Assembly (NCBI GenBank): GCA_011316305.1
Contig: SAUG01000101.1
Location: 62,001-126,000, forward strand
DNA: 64,000 bases
Reading direction: 5' to 3'
Source: Rusavskia elegans
Taxonomy: Eukaryota; Ascomycota; Lecanoromycetes; Teloschistales; Teloschistaceae
In this document: positions 54,168 through 64,000 of the stretch, in pieces
Layout of the letters: every line of letters begins with the position of its first letter
Numbering within the stretch: position 1 is the first letter of the stretch
Notes under the pieces: generated by a model
Told to the model about the DNA's origin: nothing
The model's database searches: none
The model's input: only the letters and a program-made list of their open reading frames with translations
Translations under genes and position numbers: made by a program

Positions 54168-56210
54168 TTAAGGTTCGTCTTCTCTATCTTGCCACATATA
54201 CAGAGCTTTAAGTGAAGCCTCTATAGCTGGATGCTTCGGGCTCAGGACCTGTTTTTGCAGTTTCAAGCATCTATTCATCAGTGAGATAGCCTCTTCATTG
54301 CGACTCTGAGACTTCAAGGTGAATGCAAGATTGCTTATACTGGTCAGCGTGTCGGGATGCTCCTCGCCTAGTACCCTCTTCTTTGTTTCTATTACTTGCA
54401 CCTCTAGCTCTTCGGCCTCCGTCCAGCGTCCTTGATTCCAGTATGTCGAGGCAAGATTATTTATGCTGGTTACCGTAGAGGGATGCTCCTCGCCTAGCAC
54501 CCTCTTCTCTGTCTCTATTACTTGTACCTCTAGCTCTTCGGCCTCCGTCCAGCGTCCTTGATTCCAGTATGTCGAGGCAAGATTGTTCATACTGGCTAGC
54601 GTAGAGGGATGCTCCTCGCCTAGTACCCTCTTCATTGTCTCTGTTACTTGTACCTGCAGCTCTACCGCCTTCTTCCATCGCCCCCCCCCCAAGCTATATG
54701 CGAGGCCTGCCATTCCCATACTGCACAGAGTCCCCTTGTGCTCCGGACCAAGTACTTTCATTGTCATTTTCATCGCCCGTTCGGATAGATCGACGGCTTC
54801 AGTGATATTCCCTTTTCTCCACGTGTACCACGCTGCTTTGTATAGCAGTAAAGCCCATTCTCTCGACGATCCGTCCCCGCTCGGCCGCTGTGTGACTGCC
54901 GACTTTAAGTGGGGAAAGAGTACTTGGCACTGAGTCCAATTCTCGTGCTCTCCGGTCGGAAACTCTGCGGAGAGGTTCTGAATGTAGCACTGCTTCCATG
55001 TTTCGAGCTGCCCATTGGCCTCCAACCATTTTCGCGTAGCCAGTTGCACCAGTGAATGCATTTCAAAGGTCTGATTTGTATCGATAGAGACGAATGAATA
55101 GTCCCTCAATATCTGCATGTCATCTTCAAATTCATCGTCACTGCGTTCCGATACAGGATCGTTATCGTCTTCTCCTTTTTCTTCAATATCATGCTCGTCG
55201 CGCTCTTCCTGGCTTCCGTGACCATTTCTACTTCCGGCTCGGGTCCGAAGCAGGGCTTCAGGAATGCCTTGTCGGTCAAAGAAGCTCATCAGCGACAGTA
55301 GGTCAGCTGCGGATGGCCGGATCTGTCGTATATGCTCGAACGAGATCTGCCACGTAACGATGATGGAGTTTTTGGCCGCCCAGTCTCTCCGGCGGTGGCC
55401 TCCTTCGTAATCCAATAGACTTGTCTTCTTGCGATCGCTCTTCCGGAATCTTCCAAATACCGCTGCAATGAGTACCGCGGTGCTCGCTGGGAGATAAATG
55501 CCGCCGCTTGCACGATGGCCAGCGGCATAAACTCCAGTGCTACCGCTAGCTCGGCGACACCGTTACCTTTGCTCATCGCTCCCAGCTTCTTCTCAAACAA
55601 TGCCAGTGCGTGCGACTCGGCCATCGGTTCCACTGCAATCATATCCTTCTCTTCCACCAGCTTCAACGCGACGGCTTGAGTCTGACTGGTGACCAGAATC
55701 GACCCATTCTGACTCTGAGGGAGAAACGCTGATATAGGCTGCTGCAGTTCACCATCCACGCCGGCCCCCTGCCCTCCCTGGCTAGCATCTCCAGCCTGAG
55801 AAAGGAGATCGGCATCGTCGACGTTATCGAGGATCAGCAGCCACGTTTCCCGCACCCGCGAAGCCAGTCGTGCACCAGTTTGAATGTATTTGCCTTCGGA
55901 TCCTCGCGTCCTGCACTCTTAACCACGTCTGCAATATCTCGATAGCCCTGCTCGAATCGAGCTGCGTTGCTCGCGTGCACCCAGAAAACCCACGTATCCG
56001 GTGACCGCTCGCGGGTGCGGTAGGTATATTCGATAGCAAGTTAAGACTTTCCCACGCCACCCAGGCCGACAAGCGCTGCGCGGCCGACTGGCTGTGAGCA
56101 ATCGTTCGTCGACTCGCGAGAGGAGGCTGCCGCGGTCGACGAAGTCGGGATCGCGCCGAAAAGGAACAGTGGAGGAGGGTTTCGGAGGGCGCGGTGCTAG
56201 ATATAAAGTT
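54168..56210 (-). pseudogene. NB-ARC/TPR NLR gene, broken by frameshifts and a stop
   Basis: On the minus strand the text runs from VPFRRDPDFVDRGSLLSRVD, the linker before NB-ARC, through a P-loop region (GLGGVGKS), YRDIADVV, WLLILDNVDDADLLSQ (Walker B) and GSILVTSQTQAVALKLVE to LPLAIVQAAAFI-like text (MPLAIVQAAAFISQRAP). Next come the helical region HSLVQLATRKWLEANG and at least three TPRs of 42 residues. The frame is broken near 56077-56085, at TAA 56041-56043 (Gln expected after GKS), near 55850-55863 and near 55441-55452 (one base missing). STAND NLRs oligomerise on ligand binding and trigger immune-type responses in fungi. The N-terminal effector domain is not visible; minus-strand text near 56440 (DFVKKAEGLTPKE) may be a remnant. 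The 5' side runs into AT-rich repeats at 56.5 kb. Confidence 0.88.
54361..54738 (-). repeat. Three 126-bp tandem TPR-coding units
   Basis: Units start at 54361, 54487 and 54613. The first two share about 92 percent identity, and most differences are transitions. Each encodes one 42-residue repeat (NLASTYWNQGRWTEAEEL and so on). Such near-identical repeats are typical of fast-evolving fungal NLR sensor domains. Confidence 0.85.
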
Positions 56211-56849
56211 TAACCTTAGGCCTCTGAAGAATATATACAAGTCTAGGATACTAACAGTCACGAGTGCTAATGGCCACATTTGTTAGATTGGGAAAGTGAC
56301 CTGCAAGTGCGATACTGCCGTCATTTGCAGACCTGCGGCTAATATGCTGATGGGGCAGCGGAGCGCTCGACATCGGTTCTCGTCCTATCTGTCGGATTTG
56401 CGATTATGAAGAATTCACTCCTTCGGCGTCAAACCCTCTGCTTTCTTGACGAAGTCAAGGCGACCTATGGCGGACGATAGGGGGCTTCCAGACAAAACAA
56501 TTCCTAGGTTCGGACGAAAGAAAATTTAGATTCCCCGTAAAACGTCGTAATCTTACCTTCTACTTTCTTCTTCTTTTAATTTTTCTTTAACGATACTACG
56601 TTCTCCTATGTTTAATAACTTATATAAAAATTATATCTTTTTTTATCTTTTAGTTAGTTTTATATTAAATAAAATTATATCTATTTTATACGATAATTTC
56701 GGGATCGAAATTTTAGAATATATAATTAACCGCCGGCTTTACGGCTAGAATATTATTCGACAGATTTATATAGAAGATTTTAAAACTCTTTTTAACTATA
56801 TCTAAATCTTTTTCTAGCGGATAAAATTTAATAATAAAAAGCTCCTTCG

Positions 56850-57258
56850 TGTTACGTCCGCGATTCTACAGAAGAGCTCTGGAAGATTGACCAGATAAGC
56901 GAGTCCAATTATCTATAGTCGCCTGTAGCCGCTATAGCCGCTCCTCTTAATAGAACCTTTAGTAGGCGGCTATCTATCGGCTACTACGGCTACTTTTAAT
57001 ATATATATTATTTATTACTTCTATAAATAGTTTCTTTCGTTAGTCGTTAATATAATTATTAAATATATTACTATTATTTTCTTTTTAATTATTTTATAAT
57101 AAAGATATCTCGTAATATTATTACCGAACTTTTATAGCTATATAAAATTAGTTATAATAATTTATACTAGAATTTCTTTACTATTTAATTATTCGGATTA
57201 CGTCTACGGCTATAACTAGACTCGAATATAACGTCTTCTAATATATAGGAACGTTATA
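56850..57258. repeat. Left LTR of copy 2 (409 bp)
   Basis: Starts TGTTACGTCCGCG after CTTCG and ends GGAACGTTATA. Confidence 0.92.
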
Positions 57259-57958
57259 TTTTAATAATTTACTATATCGGTTTTATTATTCTACTCTATA
57301 GATTAAAGCGATACTATTAAAGTATTAATACCTAATATCTATAAAAAAGATAGAGAACCTTTAAAACCTTAGTTTATTTAAATAAATATCTATTTTATAT
57401 TATATATAAACTAGTTTCCTAATAAAGTAATTAAGGTTCTATTTATAAGATTATATCTAGAAAAGGCAGCTTTTAATTAGATATAGTTCTATATAGAAGA
57501 CTATTTTAATAATCCGAAGAACTAAAAGGAAAATAAAATATTATAAATCTTCTATACCTTCGGATATCTAATTACGGCTATAAAAAAAAACCTTCGGAAA
57601 TAATAATAAAGATAGAGTAATAGAAAGGAAATTAATAGTTCTAAAATAGTAGAAATCGATAGTTATTTATACTATTTAATTTAGAATACTAGTTTATAAA
57701 ATAGGCTAGGAAGATTTAATTTTAAAAGTCTACTTCTATAAAAAATTCTATATAAAAGTTAAGGAAACTATAGTAGTAATCGAAAAACCAGACTCGCTAG
57801 TATCTCTTATCGAACTAGCAACTAGAATTAATACTAGATAGTACGAAATATACTTTAATAAATAGATATTTAATAAAATAGAACCTATTAAAAGATAGTT
57901 TAAAGGAAATTTAATAAAATTTAATACTACCGAGTCTAAAAGATCGCGAACTAAAGCT

Positions 57959-58000
57959 TATTATTTATATAGAAAAACGAGATATTTAAAGAGAAATTAT
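57959..58000 (+). pseudogene. Relic of a gag zinc knuckle in copy 2
   Basis: Same CX2CX4HX4C spacing as in copy 1, with Cys/His codons mutated to TAT. Independent RIP hits at the same codons in both copies support a former Gag. Confidence 0.6.
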
Positions 58001-59812
58001 CTAACTAAAAAAGTAATAGAGGTAACCGAATACTAGTTTAAAATAATAGAAAAATTATCTAAAGAAAAAGCTAGAGAATATATAGCGGAAAGCTAGATAG
58101 TTTATTATAATAATTATTATCTAATTTATCTATCGGATAAAAAGAAATTAGGATAGTACCCTATAGAACTAAAAAGAATAAAGAAAGTAAAACGACTAAT
58201 AATAGAGTTTTAACTATATAAAACCGAAAAACCTCTTACTACTACGCTTAAAATTAAAATCGGAAATTATTAAACGATAGCTTTTATAAATAGAAAGAAA
58301 AAAAATAAATTTATAAAAGGATTATATAACTAGATTACAGGATATTTCTAGAAATATACTAAAAAAGATAATAGAAATATAGATATCGAAGTTAAAATAA
58401 AGTATAGACTAATCGGAATAATAAATTTTATAATTATTAATAGCCTAAAATAATATATTATCTTCGGGGATTAATAAAAAAAAATTAATTTCGGATATAC
58501 CGATAGAAAAGAATATAATCGGTAGAAAGATAGAAATATAAATAATATATTTTCTAGTCTATAAAAATCTCCTATATAAAGAATTAGACGTCGCGTTAAC
58601 TATAGACTATAAATAAATTAGAAATCTGGATATAAAATTTAAAGAAAGTAGCGAAATATAAGAAATAAAAATTTAGAAGTAATACTATTATTTCCTATAG
58701 TAACTAGTATTAAAATATAATAAAAACTAAAAAAAAATCTAATAATTATAAATAGACTAAAATAAAAAGATATATAATAATATAGTTAAAGCTATAGAAA
58801 AAATCGAATATAAATCGAACTAAATATAAAACTAGAATATAAACGGAATACTAAATCCTATACTAAATATTTAACTAAAAAACGAAAACTTTAATTAATA
58901 TCTATTTTTATTATTACAGAATAAGATAGTAGTTAAAAAATAAAAATTAGTATAGATTTTAGAAGATCCGGAAGTAACTTATAATATAAATATATAATTC
59001 GGAACTCTAAAAAAGATATTAGTAAAAAAATCTTTTATTAGATCTTTTTTAGGATTCTATAATTTCTAGAAACTAGAAGAAATCGAAATCTTTTAGAAAA
59101 TAATCTAGGTTATCCGAATCGAACCTAGATATTAATTTAACGGAAACCTTTTACGCGGCTAGTATAAAACTAATAGAGGAATGGAATACTATAAAATCGT
59201 TAAATTTATTAAAACGAGATAAAATATATTACTTCTAAACGATAAAATTACTTTTACCTTTATCTAGAATATAATAATAAGTAATAAAACGTTTTTATTT
59301 TCTAAAAAGCCGGCGGAAATCCGACTTCTAAATAAAATATTAATTACGAATTTTCTTTTTAGAATCTAGAAAGGATTCGATATAATAATAGGCTTTAAAA
59401 TATTTATTAAAAACGCCCGTAATATTAGAACGAAGCTTATTTTTTTTATTTTTAAAATATTTTTCTAAAAGACGGTTAGTAAAGAAAAAAGATAAAAAAA
59501 AAAAGAATATAATAGTATAAATAGCGTCGGAAATTAAAAGATTATAGAATCTTTAAATACGCGTATATTTACTATAAATATTATTACTAATCTCGATTTT
59601 ATATTCTTTTAAAGAATCTCGAATATATAGAAAATATAGGAAAAATATTATAATATCCTTTAACTAAATATAGTAAAAAATCTTTAATTAGTTTCCTTTT
59701 CGAGAGCGTATAATAGAAGTATTAATAGAAGAAAAAAAAAGGGAAGGAATCGATCTTTTTATATTCTATAGACGGAATCCAAACTAGATAAAAAATAATA
59801 TAAAAAGAGCTA

Positions 59813-60221
59813 TATTATAACCGTAACTCTATAGAAAAGCTCTAGAAGATTAGTTAAATAAGTAAATTTAATTATCTATAGCCGTCTATAGCTGCTATAG
59901 CTGTTTTTTCTAATAGGACTTTTAGTAGATAGCTATCTATCGGCTACTATAGCTATTAATAATATATATATCGTTTATTACTTTTATAGATAGCGTCTCT
60001 TATTAATCGTTAATATAATTATTAAATACGTTACTACTATTTTCTTTTTAATTATCTTATAATAAAGATATTTTATAATATCGTAACTATATCTTTTTAG
60101 CTATATAGGATTAGTTATAATAATCTATACTAGGATTCCTTTATTATTTAATAGCTCGGATTACGTCTACGGCTGTAATTAGGCTCGAACGTAACGTCTT
60201 CTGATATATAGAAACGTTATA
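59813..60221. repeat. Right LTR of copy 2 (409 bp)
   Basis: Aligned to 56850-57258 at equal length; followed directly by CTTCG. Confidence 0.92.
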
Positions 60222-61063
60222 CTTCGTATTTTATAGCGCGAAGGCTATTAAATCGGCTAAACTAGTTTTATTTAACTACGGCGAGCTTTAGAACTTATAT
60301 AACGACAGGATTTAATAAAAGAAAAAAAGTAGACTATTTAGATTATATATAACTTTATCGTATTAAAGTTTAAATTTAAAGTTATCTAGAATTTAGATAG
60401 AACTTAATTCTACGATTATTTCTATAAACGTAGAAAATTTATTAAAAGATTATATATTATCTTTTTCTATTCTATAATTACTAACTTTTTTTAGACACTA
60501 TTTTTTCTTCTAATATCGCCTCTTTATATCTAAATATATTAATTAATATTTTATAAATATATAATAATTTCGAAAGGATTATATTATTTTAATAGTTATA
60601 ATAAACTTAAAGTATATAGTATTAAAATCTATACTAGTATCAATGTTTTTATTTACTATATTTTTTAAATCTAATTAAAATCATCGTTCGTATATTAATC
60701 AGTATTTTAAAGTAATATTTTAACTATATAGAATTTTATAGATAAATAATATCTATTATATAAATAGATCGAAAGGTAATAATTTTAACAATAGTAGATA
60801 GGTATTATTAATTACGTTATATAGTCTATAAAAATAAAATATTTCGAAACAACTTCGTCTATAATATAAATATTAAAAACTAATATATTAAATTCTAGTA
60901 AAGGCAATTTATAAAAAGTTATCTTTTTCGTTAGATTATATATCTTTCTTTCCTCCTATTAAAAAAGTTCTACTAACTTTATATAAGCTTTAAAATTATT
61001 TTTAAACCTTTTTTTAAACTAGCCCTCTTAATATATATAAAATCAAAGATTTTATTACTTTTT

Positions 61064-61472
61064 TATAACGTCCCTGTATATTAGAAGGCGTTACCTTCGA
61101 GTCTAGCTACAGCCGTAGACGTAATCCGAGCTACTAAATAGTAAGAGAATCCTAATATAGATTATTATAACTAATTCTATATAGCCGTAAAGGAACGGTT
61201 ACGATATTACGAAATATCTTTATTATAAAATAATTAAAAAGAGAATAGTAGTAATATATTTAATAATAATATTAATAACTAATAAAAGATATTATTTATA
61301 GAAGTAATAAATAATATATATATTAAAAGTGGCCGTAATAGCTAATAGATAGCCGCCTGCTAAAAATTCTATTAGGAGAAACGGCTATAGCGACTACGGA
61401 CGGCTATAGATAATTAGATTCGTTTATTTAACCAATCTTTCAGAACTTTTCTATAGAATCGCGGACGTAATA
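61064..61472 (-). mobile_element. Solo LTR of the same family, inverted (409 bp)
   Basis: It starts TATAACGTCCC and ends GGACGTAATA, the inverse complement of the LTR ends, at exactly 409 bp. It is flanked by TTTTT on both sides (61059-61063 and 61473-61477), fitting a 5-bp duplication, although T runs are weak evidence. It is what remains after LTR-LTR recombination of an older insertion. Confidence 0.88.
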
Positions 61473-63441
61473 TTTTTTTATAATATATTTTCTAATTGTC
61501 TATCACGAAATCGAAAAGTTTCATATCGAATAGAATAGCTATTATATCCGAAAATAAAAAAAAAGATCTAATAATTTAAAAGATAAGCTATATATTCTTT
61601 ATATATATCTACTAGATATAGTAGATAACTACGTTCAATATCTATCGTTTAAAAAGCTAGCGAAATTTTAGAACGACGTTAAAAAATAGAATAAATTTAG
61701 CGAAACTTCTAAATCGTATAATAATCTAATTCTAGTTAAATAAAGATAAATATTTTCTATTAATAATATTTAAATAATATATAACGCAGCTCTAGCTCTT
61801 CGACTTCGATCTAGCCGACCCGCTACTAATTCTACGCGATAAATAAATAAGATTTTATTATATAGTCTATAAAGTCTTTCGGAAGATATTATATAATTAA
61901 TTAATTATTAAATAAACGAAGTAGATCTATAGTTAGATTCTACGTAGAAACCAAAAGGAGATAGATATTAGCAGCTATTGGAAGACTATATAGAAAGTAT
62001 ATAAAAAATAAATTTAATAGACGATCTAGAATATATAGTTAATAATTTAGACGATATTAACGACGAAAACTAATACTATTACTGATTAACTAATATATAT
62101 ATAGCTTATATAATAGTTTTTTATTTTATTATTTCTATTATCTACTTTTTCTTTATCTATAGATAGTCTTTTTTGAATAGTATTCTTTTCTTTTTTTTCG
62201 AAGTTAATTTTTATTATACGAGCTTCTTCCGCCTAATATATCTACTTTTAACTAGTTAAACCCCTTCTATACGGTATATAAAATCTTAAATAATAGATTT
62301 AATATTTATTATAACGAATAGGAATATCTCTAGAGCTATATTACGGAAAGGTATTATCTAATACTAGACGATAACGAAATAAATCTTATATAATTTAATT
62401 TTAGAATTTTAAAACTAATATCGAAATTAGATTATTTTTATTTCTAATAATACTTTTCCGCGAACTCGTATAGTATATTAAAACTCGGATATAGCTTCTA
62501 CTACGTCTCTTTCCAACTTTTATCGCCTTATTTAATAAAGTTTTCCAAATCGTACGATTTAATATTCTAATAGAAAATTTTAAGATTTCTAATTTTAGAA
62601 GATCTCGTCCTATACGAATTAGCCTATATAGTATTAATTTTAGTCTAAACTCGTTAGAACTTCTATCTAGTAACTATAATTATACGATTTTCTTCTTCCT
62701 CTTTTTTTTTTATAACTATCCTCTCGATTAGTAGAATATAAAAATATTAAACGGTTTATAATAGATAGTAAAAAATCAGAGTAAAATAAATAGAAATCTA
62801 TTAATTAAATATCTAAAAAAAGAAAAAAAAAAAGAAATCGCTATATTATTTAAATTCTAAATTTATTTCTATATTATCGAAGGCCGAATTTATATTTATA
62901 AAAATAGTCGAAAAAAACTATAAGATTCTATTATATTCTACTTTCTATTTATATAATATTTAAACTTTTTTAGATATTTTTTGGATTACGTTTAGTAATA
63001 AAAATATCGATAGCCTATAAAAGCTTATCTATAATATTATTCTAATAACGGTTTATTATTAGATAATCAATATCGAATAAAAAAAGTCGTACGAATCTAT
63101 CTTCGAAATCGATTTTATAACTTTAATATTAGTAAAATATACTGCTATTCGATTTAAAAGAAATAATTATATACGGACTATTATAAAATTTCTAGATAGC
63201 TTTAACTCTATTTCGAACTGCTACTTAATCCATTTAATTATCTACTATATTATCGAAGAAAATCCTTTATTATATAAATAAAGGCTTAAGTTTAAACGGA
63301 TAGAAATATCTTTAGATAAATAAGATATTAAAATAGAGCCGTCGGAAAGCTAGAATTTAAATTTTCTATCGCCGAAAATTAAAATAGAAGTAAAGCTATT
63401 AACTATTAAATAAATTAAAAAAAAGCTTTTAGTATTCCGGA

Positions 63442-63805
63442 TAGACTGGCCGGTTCGGATCGGATTCCCGTCGAACCGTCGGATATCCGACCCGATTTTA
63501 GTAACCCGACTCGGACCCGACCCGATTATATTATATATTTAATATATTATTATTTTAGTATATTAATAAAGGTAATATATCCAGGTAATATATTTAGTTT
63601 TACTACGGACTCTCTAGCTAACGTGGTTAATTAATTAGAATTCTTTTAGTAAAGTCGTATAAAAGTTATACTAGCTTTATACTTTTATACTAGTACTTAG
63701 CGTTTTTTCGGGTCGGATCGGATTAGCTAACCCGGATTCGAAATCCGGCCGGGTCGGATCGAGTTAGTTAACCCGGGTTCGAAACCCGATCCGACGGCCA
63801 GTCTA
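63442..63805. mobile_element. hAT-like MITE (364 bp) with 8-bp target duplication
   Basis: The ends TAGACTGGCCG and CGGCCAGTCTA are perfect inverted repeats. The flanking octamers are identical, ATTCCGGA at 63434-63441 and 63806-63813. Subterminal CGGGTCGGATCGG-type motifs recur at both sides, and the core is AT-rich without an ORF. Eight-base duplications and short inverted ends are hAT hallmarks. The GC-rich arms are intact inside otherwise RIP-degraded DNA, so it is either a later arrival or was too short for RIP. Confidence 0.88.
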
Positions 63806-64000
63806 ATTCCGGATTAAAGTAGAACTAGCTACTATATAAAGAAAAAAAACTATAACCGTTAATTCTAAATATCTTCGATTTCTATCGACGAAAGAAGATT
63901 TAGTAAACCTTTTTTCTCTTACTATATAGAATATATCTTAGATTGCTATAGCTAGTATATCTTTAGTATTTTATATAATAAACCTTTTCGTTCTAACTTT

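Larger units (their letters stand above)
56850..60221. mobile_element. RIP-degraded LTR retrotransposon, copy 2 (3372 bp)
   Basis: The 409-bp LTRs are at 56850-57258 and 59813-60221, with a perfect target duplication CTTCG at 56845-56849 and 60222-60226. It is collinear with copy 1 over LTRs and interior (2554 versus 2547 bp), which shows that the short interior is a family trait and not a deletion in one copy. The left LTR start keeps TGTTACGTCCGCGATTC; the right shows C-to-T and G-to-A derivatives. The zinc-knuckle relic is at 57959-58000. Confidence 0.93.
56516..64000. other. RIP-degraded AT-rich repeat block
   Basis: Composition drops abruptly to AT-rich, TA-dominated sequence with no ORF of note up to the window end. 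It contains a full LTR element, a solo LTR and a MITE (listed separately). The remaining parts (56516-56849, 60222-61063, 61473-63441) look like older transposon sequence whose family cannot be read. Near 61900-62080 a mostly open frame (KPKGDRY ... LEDYIES) hints at a former coding region. Confidence 0.85.

Noticed and set aside
63421..63820. Palindromic Pro/Gly-type coding in GC-rich arms near 63.5-63.8 kb
   Set aside because: The symmetry and the exact 8-bp flanking duplication explain the sequence as a MITE.
1..64000. tRNA, rRNA or CRISPR features
   Set aside because: A visual search for the tRNA B-box (GGTTCGA) found scattered hits without matching arms; no rRNA-like sequence or spaced direct-repeat array was seen.

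Overview
The window looks like a filamentous ascomycete (Pezizomycotina) chromosome segment. The protein genes have typical 49-132 bp GT-AG introns. Families largely confined to such fungi are present: a HET-domain protein, two rhodopsin-domain membrane proteins and an NB-ARC/TPR NLR. The repeats carry the signature of repeat-induced point mutation (RIP): the LTR ends that I compared differ almost only by C-to-T and G-to-A changes, and the repeat blocks are extremely AT-rich. The class within Pezizomycotina cannot be fixed from sequence alone.

Layout. 1-1.8 kb: 3' part of a CorA-like membrane protein gene (minus strand), leaving the window at base 1 and with no in-frame ATG at its 5' end. 1.8-6.3 kb: a nested transposon stack in which a RIP-degraded 3.36-kb LTR retrotransposon and a 523-bp hAT-like element lie between a 24-bp inverted repeat pair. 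6.3-56.5 kb: the gene-bearing part, alternating intact genes with long gene-poor stretches. In order: AA7/BBE-type FAD oxidase, an unknown membrane protein, NCS1 purine-cytosine permease, rhodopsin-domain protein, GMC oxidoreductase, a second rhodopsin-domain protein, small secreted or membrane protein, peroxisomal-type FMN 2-hydroxyacid oxidase, an unknown protein, decayed Hsp70-like gene, cellulose-synthase-like GT2 gene with a frameshift, coiled-coil protein with an internal duplication, small secreted protein, acidic protein with a LINE-ORF1-like tail, HET-domain protein, epoxide hydrolase, a large simple-repeat block, FucP-like sugar permease, cytochrome P450 and a broken NLR. 56.5-64 kb: RIP-degraded AT-rich DNA with a second full-length copy of the same retrotransposon, an inverted solo LTR of that family, and a 364-bp hAT-like MITE with a perfect 8-bp target duplication.

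How the genes work together. Many genes encode oxidation, uptake and detoxification functions (FAD and GMC oxidases, hydroxyacid oxidase, P450, epoxide hydrolase, sugar and nucleobase permeases). They are separated and on mixed strands, and no polyketide, peptide or terpene backbone enzyme is present, so I do not call a biosynthetic cluster. The HET gene, the NLR pseudogene and the Hsp70-like relic belong to allorecognition or stress-type families typical of fast-evolving, transposon-flanked accessory regions. The best novelty candidates are the small gag-bearing LTR family, the nested TIR/LTR/hAT stack, the NLR with three near-identical TPR units broken by several lesions, the gene with a LINE-ORF1-like C-terminus, and the protein with a duplicated acidic coiled-coil module. 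Intron positions were assigned by eye from splice signals and reading-frame continuity.
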